From assembly GCF_014200305.1 (NCBI RefSeq), contig NZ_JACHBL010000001.1, positions 682,001 through 746,000 on the forward strand: 64,000 nucleotides of DNA, read 5' to 3'. A model generated the notes under the pieces. It saw only the letters and a program-made list of their open reading frames with translations, ran no database searches and was not told the origin of the DNA. Shown piece by piece: positions 27,009 through 36,838 of the stretch. Numbering within the stretch: the first letter of the stretch is position 1; each line of letters starts with the position of its first letter. The position numbers and the translations under genes were made by a program. This stretch comes from Neomicrococcus lactis (GTDB lineage Bacteria > Actinomycetota > Actinomycetes > Actinomycetales > Micrococcaceae).

Positions 27009-27956
27009 CTAGGCTTCTTTCTCTTGGTGTGCGGTGTGTTCCGCAGCAAAGGCCTCAGCGGCCTCCAAATCTTCTGGGCTCTTGAGCGCCATGGAAGCGA
27101 CGCCCTTCATGCCGCGCTTGGCGAGGCCAACAAGCGTGCCTGCCGGTGGGAGTTCGATGATGCCGGTGACGCCCTGTTCCAGCATGGTGTTCATGCACGA
27201 GTCCCAACGAACGGGACGGGACACCTGGGCCACCAACGACTCGAGGTTCGCGGCACCGCCGGCAACGGCCTTGCCGTTGAAATTGCTCAACAGCGTGGCG
27301 GCAGGATCGGCAGGGGAGAGCGACTTCGAAAGTTCTTCAAGAACGCTCACGGCCGGCTGCATGTGGGAAGTGTGGAATGCGCCGGCAACCTTGAGCGGGA
27401 TCACGCGAGCACGAGCAGGAGGCTCTTCGGTGAGGCGAGCAAGCTGCTCCAGCGTTCCTGCAGCAACCAACTGACCGCCACCATTGGCGTTTGCTGGCGT
27501 CAGGCCAAGGGATTCGAGGTGTGCACGGACTTCGGCGTCGTCTCCGCCAAGAACAGCGCTCATCCCTGTAGGCGTCACGGCAGCGGCAGCAGCCATGGCG
27601 TTGGCACGTTCGCGGACAAAAGTCACGGCGTCAGCTTCAGACAGCGCTCCGGCGATGGCGGAAGCAGTGATCTCGCCAACGCTGTGTCCTGCGACGATCG
27701 CGGACTTCACGATGTCCGAGTCTCCGCCAAAAAGGGCACGAGCTGCGGCCAAGCCAGCAGCGACGATCAGCGGCTGCGCGACGGCGGTGTCCTTGATGGT
27801 CTCTTCGTCAGCTTCGGTTCCGAGCTGAATCAGATCGCGGCCCACGACGTCTGAGAGTGCTTCGAGGTGTTCTCTAACGCCGGGGACCTCCAACCATGGC
27901 TGAAGAAAACCGGGAACCTGGGACCCCTGTCCGGGGCAAACAATCGCGAGCACCAT
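27009..27956 (-). CDS. fabD: Malonyl-CoA:ACP transacylase FabD
   Basis: This 315-residue acyltransferase loads malonyl groups onto AcpP. The start is VLAIVCPGQGSQVPG, the nucleophilic serine lies in AGHSVGEITAS, and the conserved Arg/His region follows. GAAGGTG precedes the ATG. It is the first gene of the fab operon, with fasR just upstream on the same strand. Confidence 0.96.
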   Translation of the reverse strand: MVLAIVCPGQGSQVPGFLQPWLEVPGVREHLEALSDVVGRDLIQLGTEADEETIKDTAVAQPLIVAAGLAAARALFGGDSDIVKSAIVAGHSVGEITASAIAGALSEADAVTFVRERANAMAAAAAVTPTGMSAVLGGDDAEVRAHLESLGLTPANANGGGQLVAAGTLEQLARLTEEPPARARVIPLKVAGAFHTSHMQPAVSVLEELSKSLSPADPAATLLSNFNGKAVAGGAANLESLVAQVSRPVRWDSCMNTMLEQGVTGIIELPPAGTLVGLAKRGMKGVASMALKSPEDLEAAEAFAAEHTAHQEKEA

Positions 27957-28019
27957 TTCACCTTCTCAAATTTTGAGCTTGAAGGCGTGCTTTTCGGGCA
28001 CCAAGCTCGTAAATACAGT

Positions 28020-28036
28020 TTGTAGCTTACCTACAA
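28020..28036 (-). promoter_or_regulatory. Candidate FasR operator before fabD
   Basis: TTGTAG, five bases, then CTACAA forms a perfect inverted repeat 64-80 bp upstream of the fabD start, in the only gap between fasR and the fab operon. In Streptomyces a PucR-type regulator next to fabD activates fab transcription, so this is a reasonable binding-site candidate. The site itself has no known consensus to compare with. Confidence 0.4.
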
Positions 28037-28064
28037 TTTCGCAGTTTTCCCGATACGGGCGTTC

Positions 28065-29279
28065 TCATTGTTGCGGAAGCGCTAAACGACCCGCCGTGAG
28101 CGCGCAATGAAGCACAAATGCGTCGCGAGGAATGAGTGGATCCCAGCTCGTGATGTCCAGCACGCGCTTGAGTCGGTAACGGACCGTATTGGTGTGAATG
28201 AACAATTCACGAGAAGCCGCTTCGAGCGAATGGCCCAGTTCGATGTAGGCGGCGAGCGTCTCAATGAGTCCATTGCCGGCGGCTTGCAGCGGCTGATACA
28301 CGGCCTCCACCAATGCTGTTCGAGCGCTAGCATCACCATTCATGAGGCGTTCTGGCCATAAATCCGTAGAAGAGACAGGACGCGGAGCTTCGGGCCAACC
28401 GTGAGCGGCGGCAAGCGCAGCCAGTGCTCCCTGTGCGGACTTGGTGGCATCCTGCAATGTCTGAGCGATGGTGGAATGTACCACTGGTCCCGGGCCAAAG
28501 TAAGTGGCGAGACGGACGTAAGCTGCGGCGTCGTTCACTCCGCCCAAAAGTAGAATCAGGCGGTCGCCTTGAATACCAACGAGGCAATCTCTCGCGTATC
28601 GCGCGGCGGCCCGGCGCACGTCATTGACGAAGCCGGCCCCGGGATTTTCTGGCGTGTCGCCGATCATCACCACGATGTCAGATTGAGATTTCCACCCAAT
28701 GGCAGAGATGCGTGAACGCAAAGAATCGGGATCCTCGCCGCGCATGATGGCGTCCACCACGAGGGCCTCGAGACGCGAATCCCAGGCACCGCGAGACTCG
28801 GCGGCACGCGCGTAAACATCGGCCGTGGCAAAGGCGACCTCGCGCGAATAGATCAGCACGGACTCGCGTAAAACGGACTGCTCGGCCTGAGGAGCCAAGT
28901 GCGGAACCTGGCTCTCCACCACGTCAACGATCGCGCGAATGAGCTGAAGAGCCATCTGGAGACTGATCGAGCGAGTGAGCTCGCTCGGGGCGGCGCCGAA
29001 GACGTCGTTGACCACCCACTGAGGCGCGCTGGGGGACTCGAGCCAAGAAACGTAACTCGAAATACCCTGCTGGGCTACAAGTCCCAAGGCAGATCGTTCT
29101 TCCGGACGTAGACCGCGATACCACGGCAGCGACTGGTCCATCTGGCGCAAGGCAACGGTGGAAAGCTGCCCCAAGTTTGCTCGCAAGCGTGCAAGCGTCT
29201 CTTTGCTGGCAGTCGGGGCGGACGTCGCGACGGGGTTCGGCCTGTCAGTGGATCGAGTGGGAGGCCGCGTGGAAGTCAT
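28065..29279 (-). CDS. fasR: PucR-type regulator of fatty acid synthesis (FasR-like)
   Basis: This 404-residue regulator has a large N-terminal and central sensory part and a C-terminal PucR helix-turn-helix (LGHSLEAASRELFIHTNTVRY). In Streptomyces the gene in the same place, before fabD-fabH-acpP-fabF, is FasR/FabR, an activator of the fab operon. The position and domain make the same role likely here. It is not the TetR-type FasR of mycobacteria. The ATG at 29279 follows an unstructured Thr/Pro/Arg tail region. Confidence 0.85.
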   Translation of the reverse strand: MTSTRPPTRSTDRPNPVATSAPTASKETLARLRANLGQLSTVALRQMDQSLPWYRGLRPEERSALGLVAQQGISSYVSWLESPSAPQWVVNDVFGAAPSELTRSISLQMALQLIRAIVDVVESQVPHLAPQAEQSVLRESVLIYSREVAFATADVYARAAESRGAWDSRLEALVVDAIMRGEDPDSLRSRISAIGWKSQSDIVVMIGDTPENPGAGFVNDVRRAAARYARDCLVGIQGDRLILLLGGVNDAAAYVRLATYFGPGPVVHSTIAQTLQDATKSAQGALAALAAAHGWPEAPRPVSSTDLWPERLMNGDASARTALVEAVYQPLQAAGNGLIETLAAYIELGHSLEAASRELFIHTNTVRYRLKRVLDITSWDPLIPRDAFVLHCALTAGRLALPQQ

Positions 29280-29335
29280 ACTTCACAAGGATACGGATGT
29301 GAATCGCGGATCCAAATTTGTGGGAAGTCTACAAA

Positions 29336-29374
29336 GAAGAGGGCGGAACCACTGTTCGTGACTCCGCCCTCTTC
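29336..29374 (-). terminator. Terminator of aceE
   Basis: A perfect 12-bp stem (29336-29347 with 29363-29374, loop 15) lies between the aceE stop and fasR. On the minus strand TTTGT follows. Confidence 0.85.
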
Positions 29375-29408
29375 AGGTGCGTCAGCCTAAGCCGCGCGAT
29401 TGACGATC

Positions 29409-32150
29409 TTAAGCGTCGCCGCCTGCGTTTCCGCTGGTTCCAGCGTTGACGTTGTTGAGGTCGTACTTCTCAAACGCCTGGCGTGCCAAGTTCGCGTCGA
29501 TCTCGCCGCGGCGACCCAGCATCTGCAAGGTCTTGACCACCATCGAGTGAGCGTCGATCTTGTAGTAACGGCGAGCCGCTGCACGGGTGTCAGAGAAGCC
29601 GAAGTCGTCGGCACCCAAGGTGGCCCACTCGTTCGGAACAAACTGACGAACCGAGTCAGGAAGCGCGGTCACGTAGTCGGTGGAAGCCACGATCGGTCCC
29701 GTAGCGCCAGCAAGCTGCTGAGCGATGAACGGAACGCGAGCCTCAGCACCGGGGTTGCTGAATGCTTCCATCTCTGCGGCTACACCATCGCGGCGAAGCT
29801 CGGTCCAGCTCGTGACGGACCAAACGTCAGCGGAGACACCCCACTCTTCGGCGAGGATCTGTTGTGCTTCGAGAGCCCATGGAACAGAAACGCCGGATGC
29901 AAGGAGCTGTGCGCGTGGGCCATCGATCTTGGCAGGAGCCAAGAGGTAGATGCCCTTGAGCAAGCCGTTGACGTCCAAATCTTCTGGCTCAGCAGGCTGA
30001 ATGATTGGCTCGTTGTAGACGGTGATGTAGTAGATCACGTTTGGATCTTCATGCTGTCCGCCGTACATGCGCTCGAGACCATCACGCATGATGTGACCGA
30101 TTTCGTAACCGTAGGCAGGGTCGTACGTCACTACAGCCGGGTTGGTGAGCGCCAAAAGTGGCGAGTGACCGTCTGCGTGCTGCAGACCTTCACCCGTCAA
30201 CGTGGTGCGGCCAGCGGTAGCGCCGATCATGAAGCCACGGGTCATCTGATCGCCAGCTGCCCAGATCGAGTCACCCGTGCGCTGGAAACCGAACATCGAG
30301 TAGAAGATGTAGATCGGGATCAGCGGTTCGCCGTGCGTCGAGTAGCTAGAACCGGCGGCAATGAATGCAGCCATGGAACCGGCTTCGTTGATGCCGGCGT
30401 GCACAATCTGACCCTGAGGGGATTCCTTGTACGCGAGCACGAGCTCACGGTCCACCGAGGTGTAGTTCTGACCCTTCGGGTTGTAGATCTTCGAGGTCGG
30501 GAAGAAGGAGTCCATACCGAAGGTACGAGCCTCATCCGGGATGATCGGCACAACGCGCCTGCCGAATTCCTTGTCACGCATGAGGTCCTTGAGCAAACGC
30601 ACAAATGCCATGGTGGTGGCAGCCTGCTGCTTGCCGGAACCGCGCTTGGCCACGGCGTATGCCTTGTCATCAGGCAACGCGAGCTTGGTGTGGCGGGAGC
30701 GACGCTCAGGAACGAAACCGCCCAAAGCGTGGCGACGCGTCATCATGTACTGGATCTCTGGAGCGTCCATCCCTGGGTGGTAGTAAGGAGGAAGGTAAGG
30801 ATCCTTCTCGAGCTGCTCATCGGTGATCGGGATACGCAAGTGATCGCGGAACTGCTTGAGGTCATTCAGCGTGAGCTTCTTCATCTGGTGGGTCGCGTTG
30901 CGGCCCTCGAAGTGCGTGCCCAAGCCGTAGCCCTTGACGGTGTGCGCCAAGATGACGGTTGGCTGGCCCTTGTGCTCAACGGCCTGCTTGTAGGCGGAGT
31001 ACACCTTGAAGTAGTCGTGGCCACCGCGCTTGAGGTTCCAGATCTCTTCGTCGGTCATGTCCGCAACCATTTCCTTGGTCTTTGGATTCTTGCCGAAGAA
31101 GTGCTCGCGAACGAACGCGCCAGACTCTGCCTTGTAGGTCTGGTAGTCGCCATCCGGGGTCTGGTTCATGATGTCAACGAGTGCGCCGTCTTCATCCTTT
31201 TCGAGCAGGGCATCCCACTCGCGTCCCCAAACAACCTTGATGACGTTCCAGCCGGCACCACGGAAGAAGGCTTCAAGTTCCTGCATGATCTTGCCGTTGC
31301 CGCGAACCGGGCCGTCGAGGCGCTGCAGGTTGCAGTTGATGACAAAGTTCAGGTTGTCGAGCTTCTCGTTGGCAGCAAGCTGCAACAAGCCGCGCGATTC
31401 TGGCTCGTCCATTTCGCCGTCGCCCAAGAAAGCCCAGACGTTCTGGTCAGAGGTGTCCTTGATGCCGCGGTTGTGCAGGTAGCGGTTGGACTGTGCTTGG
31501 TAGATCGCATCCATTGGGCCAAGACCCATGGACACGGTTGGGAATTGCCAGAAATCTGGCATGGAGCGTGGGTGCGGATAGGACGGCATGCCGTTCTTCT
31601 TGGACTTTTCCTGACGGAATGCGTCGAGGTCGTCCTCGCTCAAGCGTCCTTCGAGGAAGGCACGAGCGTACATACCTGGGGAAGCGTGTCCCTGGAAGAA
31701 GATCTGGTCGCCGCCGCCTGGGTGATCCTGGCCGCGGAAGAAGTGGTTGAAGCCCACTTCGTAAAGGGTGGCCGCACCGGCGTACGTGGAGATGTGTCCA
31801 CCGACGGAGATTTCGGGGCGCTGTGCACGGTGCACCATGACAGCTGCGTTCCAACGAATGAATGCGCGGTAACGGCGCTCAAACTGTTCGTTGCCCGGGA
31901 AGTGTGGTTCCTGGTCTACCGGAATCGTGTTCACGTAGTCGGTGGTCGTCACCATCGGGACGCCAACACTCTTTGCGCCTGCACGCTGGAGAAGTGAGCG
32001 GATGATGTATTGAGCACGCTCAGTGCCCTGAGTTTCGACGAGATCGTCGAATGATTCAACCCACTCTGACGTTTCTTCCGGATCCACGTCCTTGAACTGG
32101 GACGTCAATCCACTGCGGATGTCAGAGATATGTGGTTCTTCGTTGGCCAC
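29409..32150 (-). CDS. aceE: Pyruvate dehydrogenase E1 component AceE
   Basis: This 913-residue homodimeric E1 decarboxylates pyruvate with thiamine diphosphate and passes the acetyl group to E2, making acetyl-CoA. The thiamine site is [13 protein letters not shown] followed by NFVINCN; the length matches the single-chain AceE type rather than the alpha/beta form. The GTG at 32150 has AAGGAG upstream. It lies just upstream of fasR and the fab genes, an order seen in actinobacteria that places acetyl-CoA supply beside lipid synthesis. Confidence 0.97.
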   Translation of the reverse strand: MANEEPHISDIRSGLTSQFKDVDPEETSEWVESFDDLVETQGTERAQYIIRSLLQRAGAKSVGVPMVTTTDYVNTIPVDQEPHFPGNEQFERRYRAFIRWNAAVMVHRAQRPEISVGGHISTYAGAATLYEVGFNHFFRGQDHPGGGDQIFFQGHASPGMYARAFLEGRLSEDDLDAFRQEKSKKNGMPSYPHPRSMPDFWQFPTVSMGLGPMDAIYQAQSNRYLHNRGIKDTSDQNVWAFLGDGEMDEPESRGLLQLAANEKLDNLNFVINCNLQRLDGPVRGNGKIMQELEAFFRGAGWNVIKVVWGREWDALLEKDEDGALVDIMNQTPDGDYQTYKAESGAFVREHFFGKNPKTKEMVADMTDEEIWNLKRGGHDYFKVYSAYKQAVEHKGQPTVILAHTVKGYGLGTHFEGRNATHQMKKLTLNDLKQFRDHLRIPITDEQLEKDPYLPPYYHPGMDAPEIQYMMTRRHALGGFVPERRSRHTKLALPDDKAYAVAKRGSGKQQAATTMAFVRLLKDLMRDKEFGRRVVPIIPDEARTFGMDSFFPTSKIYNPKGQNYTSVDRELVLAYKESPQGQIVHAGINEAGSMAAFIAAGSSYSTHGEPLIPIYIFYSMFGFQRTGDSIWAAGDQMTRGFMIGATAGRTTLTGEGLQHADGHSPLLALTNPAVVTYDPAYGYEIGHIMRDGLERMYGGQHEDPNVIYYITVYNEPIIQPAEPEDLDVNGLLKGIYLLAPAKIDGPRAQLLASGVSVPWALEAQQILAEEWGVSADVWSVTSWTELRRDGVAAEMEAFSNPGAEARVPFIAQQLAGATGPIVASTDYVTALPDSVRQFVPNEWATLGADDFGFSDTRAAARRYYKIDAHSMVVKTLQMLGRRGEIDANLARQAFEKYDLNNVNAGTSGNAGGDA

Positions 32151-32255
32151 GCTGAATTCTCCTTGGTACGGGTAGTCGTGGAGGACACTTCTTCACAACC
32201 GATGGGCGCAAAGATACGTTGGTTTCCTACTCTAGTCTCACGCAGGATTGTTCAC

Positions 32256-32272
32256 AGAGGAAATAGTCCTCT
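32256..32272. promoter_or_regulatory. Inverted repeat between aceE and DUF3052
   Basis: AGAGGA, five bases, then TCCTCT sits in the 244-bp gap between the divergent aceE and DUF3052 genes, about 105 bp before the aceE start. It may be an operator for one of them. The rest of the gap shows nothing else convincing. Confidence 0.35.
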
Positions 32273-32394
32273 CTAGAGTGAATTACGACACGCATCATTA
32301 CCTGAAGTTGTGCTCTATGACCGCGTTTCGCTTGATAAGGGACGAAAATGGGTATTGGCTTGTTACGAATACTCACGAGTGTTAAGGAGATGTT

Positions 32395-32811
32395 GTGGGC
32401 GACGCCGAGAGCGCGCAGGTAAACGTTGCGTCAAAGATGGGGTTTAAATCGGGCGACATAGTGCAGGAACTGGGCTATGACGACGACATTGATTTTGATT
32501 TGCGCGACGATCTTGAGGACATCATCGATTCGGAGCTACTGACCGAGGAAGACCATGACGTCGCAGACGCCGTCATCCTCTGGTGGCGCGCCGAGGACGG
32601 CGATCTAGTGGATGGGCTGGTTGACTCGCAGACCACGCTAGATGAGGGGGGACCCATCTGGTTGTTGACCCCGAAAGCTGGCCGCGCCGGACACGTGTCC
32701 CCGGCGGATATTCAGGAAGCTGCGCCTACCGCGGGCCTGCACGTCACCAAAACCGAAGGCGTGTCGTCTGAGTGGGCAGCCACGCGACTCGTAGCGCGCC
32801 GTAAGAATTAG
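32395..32811 (+). CDS. DUF3052 family protein
   Basis: This 138-residue acidic protein (VASKMGFKSGDIVQELGYDDD, shown here only in part) belongs to the actinobacterial DUF3052 family of unknown function, which is regularly found divergent from aceE. The GTG at 32395 has AAGGAG upstream. No membrane segment or signal peptide is seen. Confidence 0.88.
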   Translation: MGDAESAQVNVASKMGFKSGDIVQELGYDDDIDFDLRDDLEDIIDSELLTEEDHDVADAVILWWRAEDGDLVDGLVDSQTTLDEGGPIWLLTPKAGRAGHVSPADIQEAAPTAGLHVTKTEGVSSEWAATRLVARRKN

Positions 32812-32816
32812 CTGGA

Positions 32817-32845
32817 AACGAAAAAGGAGCCACCGAAGTGGCCCC
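32817..32845 (-). terminator. Terminator of tRNA-Val
   Basis: GGAGCCAC (32826-32833) pairs with GTGGCCCC (32838-32845) around a CGAA loop with one G-T pair. On the minus strand five T follow. It also lies at the end of DUF3052. Confidence 0.8.
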
Positions 32846-32853
32846 TCATATCG

Positions 32854-32926
32854 TGGGTCCTACCGGGATCGAACCGATGACATCCACGGTGTAAACGTGG
32901 CGCTCTACCAGCTGAGCTAAAGACCC
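32854..32926 (-). tRNA. tRNA-Val (anticodon TAC)
   Basis: The cloverleaf reads GGGTCTTTAGCTCAG at the 5' end and closes with AGGACCC plus discriminator A. The anticodon loop TTTACAC lies in a CCACG/CGTGG stem. The CCA end is not encoded. Confidence 0.95.
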
Positions 32927-32989
32927 ATCTTGTTGGCTTCATCAGCGCAACGAGTAATTACTATACATAACAATTAAGGAAAATTGCGA

Positions 32990-34429
32990 ATGCTTGCAAA
33001 CATCGGTGTCACGGGCCTTGCCGTGATGGGGGCCAACTTGGCTCGAAACTTCGCGCGAAATGGCTACACCGTTGCGATCCACAACCGTTCCGTGGAGAAG
33101 ACCGACGCACTGCTTGAAGCACATGGCGAAGAGGGCAATTTTGTCCGCACCGAGTCCCTAGAAGAGCTAGTTAACAGCCTTGAGAAGCCTCGCCGCGTCC
33201 TCATTATGGTGAAAGCTGGCGCCCCGGTCGACTCCGTGATTGAGCAATTGGTGCCACTTTTGGACGAGGGTGACATCGTCATCGATGCAGGAAATTCGCA
33301 CTTTGATGACACGCGTCGACGTGAGGCATCTCTCGCAGAAAAAGGTCTCCACTTTGTCGGTGTCGGCGTGTCGGGCGGCGAAGAGGGCGCATTGTTGGGC
33401 CCTTCGATCATGCCGGGCGGCTCTCGCGAGTCTTACGACGCGCTGGGCCCCATGCTGGAGAAGATTTCCGCTAAGTACGACGGCGAAGCGTGCTGCCGCT
33501 GGATCGGCACGGACGGCGCCGGCCATTTCGTCAAGATGGTTCACAATGGCATCGAATACGCGGACATGCAGGTCATCGGTGAAGCCTTTGATCTCTTGCG
33601 ACACGCCGCAGGCATTGAGCCAGCTGAACAAGCTGCCATCTTTGCTGACTGGAACAAGACCGAGCTTTCTTCTTACTTGATCGAAATCACGGCAGAAGTT
33701 CTCGCGCAGGTGGATGCGAAGACCGAAAAGCCACTCGTCGATGTCATCGTTGACTCCGCAGGACAGAAGGGCACGGGCCGCTGGACCGTTATTTCGGCAC
33801 TCGAACTCGGCTCGCCGGTTTCCGGCATTGCTGAATCGGTCTTTGCGCGCGGATTGTCCTCGCAGCGCGAACAGCGGGCCGTGGCACAGACTGCTCTTTC
33901 TGCAGGCGTGGAAGAGATTCGCGACTTGCCAGCAGACTTCGTCGAGGACGTTCGCCAGGCTCTGTTCGCCTCGAAGCTCGTGAGCTACGCGCAGGGCTTG
34001 GACATGCTTAGCTCCGCTGCAGGCCACTACAACTGGGACCTCAAGCTGGACGAGATTGCATCGCTCTGGCGCGCAGGCTGCATCATTCGTGCTCGTCTCT
34101 TGGACGAGATCATGAAGGCCTACGCCGATGGAGAAGCTCCCAAGAACTTGCTCTTCGCCCCAACGTTCTCCCGTGTCATCGCTGACGCTGTGCCAGCATG
34201 GCGTCGCGTCGTATCCACCGCGGTACGCCTCGGTATCCCGGTACCGGTGTTTGCGTCATCGTTGTCTTACTACGACGGTTTGCGCCGCGACCGCTTGCCG
34301 GCAGCGCTCACGCAGGGACTGCGCGACTACTTCGGCGCGCACACCTACCAGCGTGTGGACCAAGAGGGTACGTTCCACACGTTGTGGAGCGGAGATAAGA
34401 GCGAGATCGAAGCAGTAGACACGCACTAA
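32990..34429 (+). CDS. gnd: 6-phosphogluconate dehydrogenase
   Basis: This 479-residue enzyme oxidatively decarboxylates 6-phosphogluconate to ribulose 5-phosphate with NADP. It has the N-terminal Rossmann motif (IGVTGLAVMGANLARN), the substrate-binding VGVSGGEEGALLGPSIMPGG, and the catalytic Lys/Asn in GHFVKMVHNGIEYADM. The length fits the long, decarboxylating E. coli-like form. The ATG at 32990 is chosen with AAGGA nine bases upstream; a TTG six bases earlier is less likely. The end is near a bidirectional terminator. Confidence 0.97.
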   Translation: MLANIGVTGLAVMGANLARNFARNGYTVAIHNRSVEKTDALLEAHGEEGNFVRTESLEELVNSLEKPRRVLIMVKAGAPVDSVIEQLVPLLDEGDIVIDAGNSHFDDTRRREASLAEKGLHFVGVGVSGGEEGALLGPSIMPGGSRESYDALGPMLEKISAKYDGEACCRWIGTDGAGHFVKMVHNGIEYADMQVIGEAFDLLRHAAGIEPAEQAAIFADWNKTELSSYLIEITAEVLAQVDAKTEKPLVDVIVDSAGQKGTGRWTVISALELGSPVSGIAESVFARGLSSQREQRAVAQTALSAGVEEIRDLPADFVEDVRQALFASKLVSYAQGLDMLSSAAGHYNWDLKLDEIASLWRAGCIIRARLLDEIMKAYADGEAPKNLLFAPTFSRVIADAVPAWRRVVSTAVRLGIPVPVFASSLSYYDGLRRDRLPAALTQGLRDYFGAHTYQRVDQEGTFHTLWSGDKSEIEAVDTH

Positions 34430-34435
34430 TCAGCG

Positions 34436-34490
34436 CACAAAAAGGCCGCGTGCCGAAGTCACTCAAGACTTCAGCACGCGGCCTTTTTAT
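34436..34490. terminator. Bidirectional terminator between gnd and cysE
   Basis: A 15-bp perfect stem (AAAAAGGCCGCGTGC at 34439-34453, complement at 34474-34488), extended by GAAGTC/GACTTC inside, has A and T runs on its sides. It serves both converging genes. Confidence 0.95.
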
Positions 34491-34498
34491 ATAAGAAC

Positions 34499-35083
34499 TT
34501 AGATCCACATAGCCGGATCGATGTACTCGGCTGGGTCAACGGCAGGCTTGTGCTCGTTGGCCAAACGTGGACGGTTCGTCGCCGGAATTCCGGTGATGAT
34601 GGAGTTCGCAGGGGAGTCCTTCACCACCACAGCGTTGGCGCCCACGGCCGAGTCCGCGCCGATGGTGATCGGCCCCAGAATCTTGGCGCCGGCACCAACC
34701 ACCACGCGGTCTTCAAGCGTCGGGTGACGTTTGGTCTTGGCTAGCGAGCGGCCGCCGAGGGTCACACCGTGATACAGCATCACATCGTCACCAATTTCGG
34801 CGGTTTCACCGATCACCACACCCATGCCGTGGTCGATGAAGAATCGCTTACCAATGGTGGCTCCAGGGTGGATCTCAATGCCCGTGAGGAATCGCGCAAA
34901 CTGCGAGATCAAACGGGCTGGAAACTTGAGCTCTTCCTTTTGCCACATGGCGTGGGTCAAGCGGTGCGCCCAAATGGCGTGGAGGCCGGAGTAAGAGAGA
35001 AAGTTCTCGAGATCGCCTCGAGCGGCGGGATCATGCGCCCGTGCCGCTTCGAGGTCCTCTTTAATGCGTGAAATGAAGGACAT
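34499..35083 (-). CDS. cysE: Serine O-acetyltransferase
   Basis: This 194-residue enzyme acetylates serine with acetyl-CoA, the first step of cysteine synthesis. The left-handed beta-helix hexapeptide repeats run through [20 protein letters not shown] and [14 protein letters not shown], with His as catalytic base. It is 21 bp downstream of cysK on the same strand, so the two are an operon and may form the cysteine synthase complex. Confidence 0.95.
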   Translation of the reverse strand: MSFISRIKEDLEAARAHDPAARGDLENFLSYSGLHAIWAHRLTHAMWQKEELKFPARLISQFARFLTGIEIHPGATIGKRFFIDHGMGVVIGETAEIGDDVMLYHGVTLGGRSLAKTKRHPTLEDRVVVGAGAKILGPITIGADSAVGANAVVVKDSPANSIITGIPATNRPRLANEHKPAVDPAEYIDPAMWI

Positions 35084-35104
35084 TATTTCCTTGTAAAAGG
35101 TAGA

Positions 35105-36040
35105 TTAGCCGCGGATGTCGTCGTACAAGACGGTGGAAATGTAGCGCTCACCGAAGTCAGGAACTACAGCCACAATGAGCTTGTCGCGGTTTTCTTCGCG
35201 CTTGGCAACCTCGAGGGCGGCCCAGACGGCTGCTCCGGAGGAGATGCCGCCGAGGATACCTTCAAGAACGCCCATGCGACGAGCCGTTGCAACAGCCTCT
35301 TCAAGAGGTGCATCCATGACTTCGTCGTAGACGTTCTGATCAAGGATTTCTGGGATGAAGTTTGCGCCCAAGCCCTGGATCTTGTGAGGACCTGGCTTGC
35401 CGCCGCTCAAGATGGGGGAGTCCTTAGGCTCAACAGCAACAACCTTGACGCTTGGCTTGAGCTCCTTGAGCAAGTTGCCAACGCCGGTGATGGTTCCGCC
35501 CGTGCCGATGCCGGCAACGAAGATGTCTACCTCGCCGTCCGTGTCATCCCAGATTTCCTGGCCCGTGGTGGCGCGGTGAATCGCAGCGTTTGCTTCGTTG
35601 GCGAACTGACGTGCCCAAATGGCGTTGTCGGTGCTGGCCACGATTTCCTTGGCGCGCTCAACGGCACCACGCATTCCATCGGCACCTGGCGTCAAAACAA
35701 TTTCGGCACCAAAAGCACGCAACATCACGCGACGTTCGGTGGACATGGTTTCTGGCATGGTCAAGATGACCTTGTAACCGCGAGCCGCGCCAACCATCGC
35801 CAAAGCGATGCCCGTGTTGCCGGAGGTGCCTTCAACAATGGTTCCGCCTGGCTTGAGTTCGCCAGCCTTTTCAGCGGCGTCAACGATGGCCACGCCGATG
35901 CGGTCCTTGACGGAGTTAGCTGGGTTGTAGAACTCGAGCTTGACGGCAACGTTGCCCGGGAGACCCTCGGCAATTCGGTTCAGGCGCACCAACGGAGTGC
36001 GGCCAACAACTTCAGCGATGTTGTTGTAAATATTGCCCAT
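35105..36040 (-). CDS. cysK: Cysteine synthase A
   Basis: This 311-residue pyridoxal-phosphate enzyme makes cysteine from O-acetylserine and sulfide. The cofactor Lys lies in [11 protein letters not shown] and the Asn loop in [23 protein letters not shown] binds the phosphate. The ATG at 36040 with TGGAGGATG upstream is the clear start; the open frame extends farther but without similarity. It leads the cysK-cysE operon. Confidence 0.97.
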   Translation of the reverse strand: MGNIYNNIAEVVGRTPLVRLNRIAEGLPGNVAVKLEFYNPANSVKDRIGVAIVDAAEKAGELKPGGTIVEGTSGNTGIALAMVGAARGYKVILTMPETMSTERRVMLRAFGAEIVLTPGADGMRGAVERAKEIVASTDNAIWARQFANEANAAIHRATTGQEIWDDTDGEVDIFVAGIGTGGTITGVGNLLKELKPSVKVVAVEPKDSPILSGGKPGPHKIQGLGANFIPEILDQNVYDEVMDAPLEEAVATARRMGVLEGILGGISSGAAVWAALEVAKREENRDKLIVAVVPDFGERYISTVLYDDIRG

Positions 36041-36205
36041 GCGGACATCCTCCAATGTTCTTTGGAAACTAACTACTTTGGAAAACTTCGTGGAGAGCAG
36101 CGATGCGTACTGGTGACGCAGCATCGTGGGAACGTCTCATTATCACTAGCCTATCTATGCACTGGCATTTGAGCGCTAGATCAAGCCACGGAATGTAACG
36201 TCCGA

Positions 36206-36778
36206 TTATTGGGCGGTGGCCGGTTCCGTGATCCACGGAGAGAATTTCTGACGCGCCTTGGCGAGCTTCGGGTCAATGATGACCTGGCAGTAGCCTTCGC
36301 CCGGCTGCCGTGCGTAGAAGTTCTGGTGCACGTTCTCTGCAATGTAGAACGGTCCTACAGGCTCAATGGTGGTGACGATCGGGTCAGCCCACAGCTCGGA
36401 AACGCGCTCAATGGCGCTTTCAAAGTCAGCCTTCTGGCCGTCGTTCAGCGGGAACATCGCGGAACGGTACTGAGTTCCAATGTCGTATCCCTGACGGTTC
36501 AAAGTGGTGGGGTTGTGCATCGTGAAGAACATGTCCAAGATGACGTCGCCTGGAATCACGGACGGGTCAAAGCTCACGGCGACGGCTTCAGCGTGTCCGG
36601 TAGTTCCGGAGCATACAGACCGGTAGTCAGGATTATCGAGGTGACCGCCCGTGTAGCCGGAGACCACTTCAGCTACGCCGCGCACCTTTTGGTACAAAGC
36701 GTCAAGACACCAGAAGCAGCCACCTGCCAGAACATAGGTCTCGAGGTGTTCGGTTGATGTTGATTCGTCAATAGGCAC
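36206..36778 (-). CDS. msrA: Peptide methionine sulfoxide reductase MsrA
   Basis: This 190-residue enzyme reduces methionine S-sulfoxide in proteins. The catalytic Cys lies in GGCFWCLDALY and the recycling-type Cys in GEGYCQVIIDPKL. The GTG at 36778 has no strong ribosome-binding site, so the start is tentative, but the conserved domain begins 14 residues later. It is divergent from the Nif3-like gene. Confidence 0.93.
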   Translation of the reverse strand: MPIDESTSTEHLETYVLAGGCFWCLDALYQKVRGVAEVVSGYTGGHLDNPDYRSVCSGTTGHAEAVAVSFDPSVIPGDVILDMFFTMHNPTTLNRQGYDIGTQYRSAMFPLNDGQKADFESAIERVSELWADPIVTTIEPVGPFYIAENVHQNFYARQPGEGYCQVIIDPKLAKARQKFSPWITEPATAQ

Positions 36779-36838
36779 GTCTATTACAAGTTAAAGTCGC
36801 GCCAAAAGATTCCTGAGATCCTCGACTACGTTAGACGT

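Noticed and set aside
28515-28540. Sequence like the dispersed repeat inside fasR
   Set aside because: AGCTGCGGCGTCGTTCAC is part of the fasR coding frame (VNDAAAYVR) and is probably a chance match.
29400-31997. Plus-strand open frame of 865 codons opposite aceE
   Set aside because: AceE on the minus strand has all conserved thiamine-enzyme motifs and a good ribosome-binding site; the opposite frame is a codon-bias shadow.
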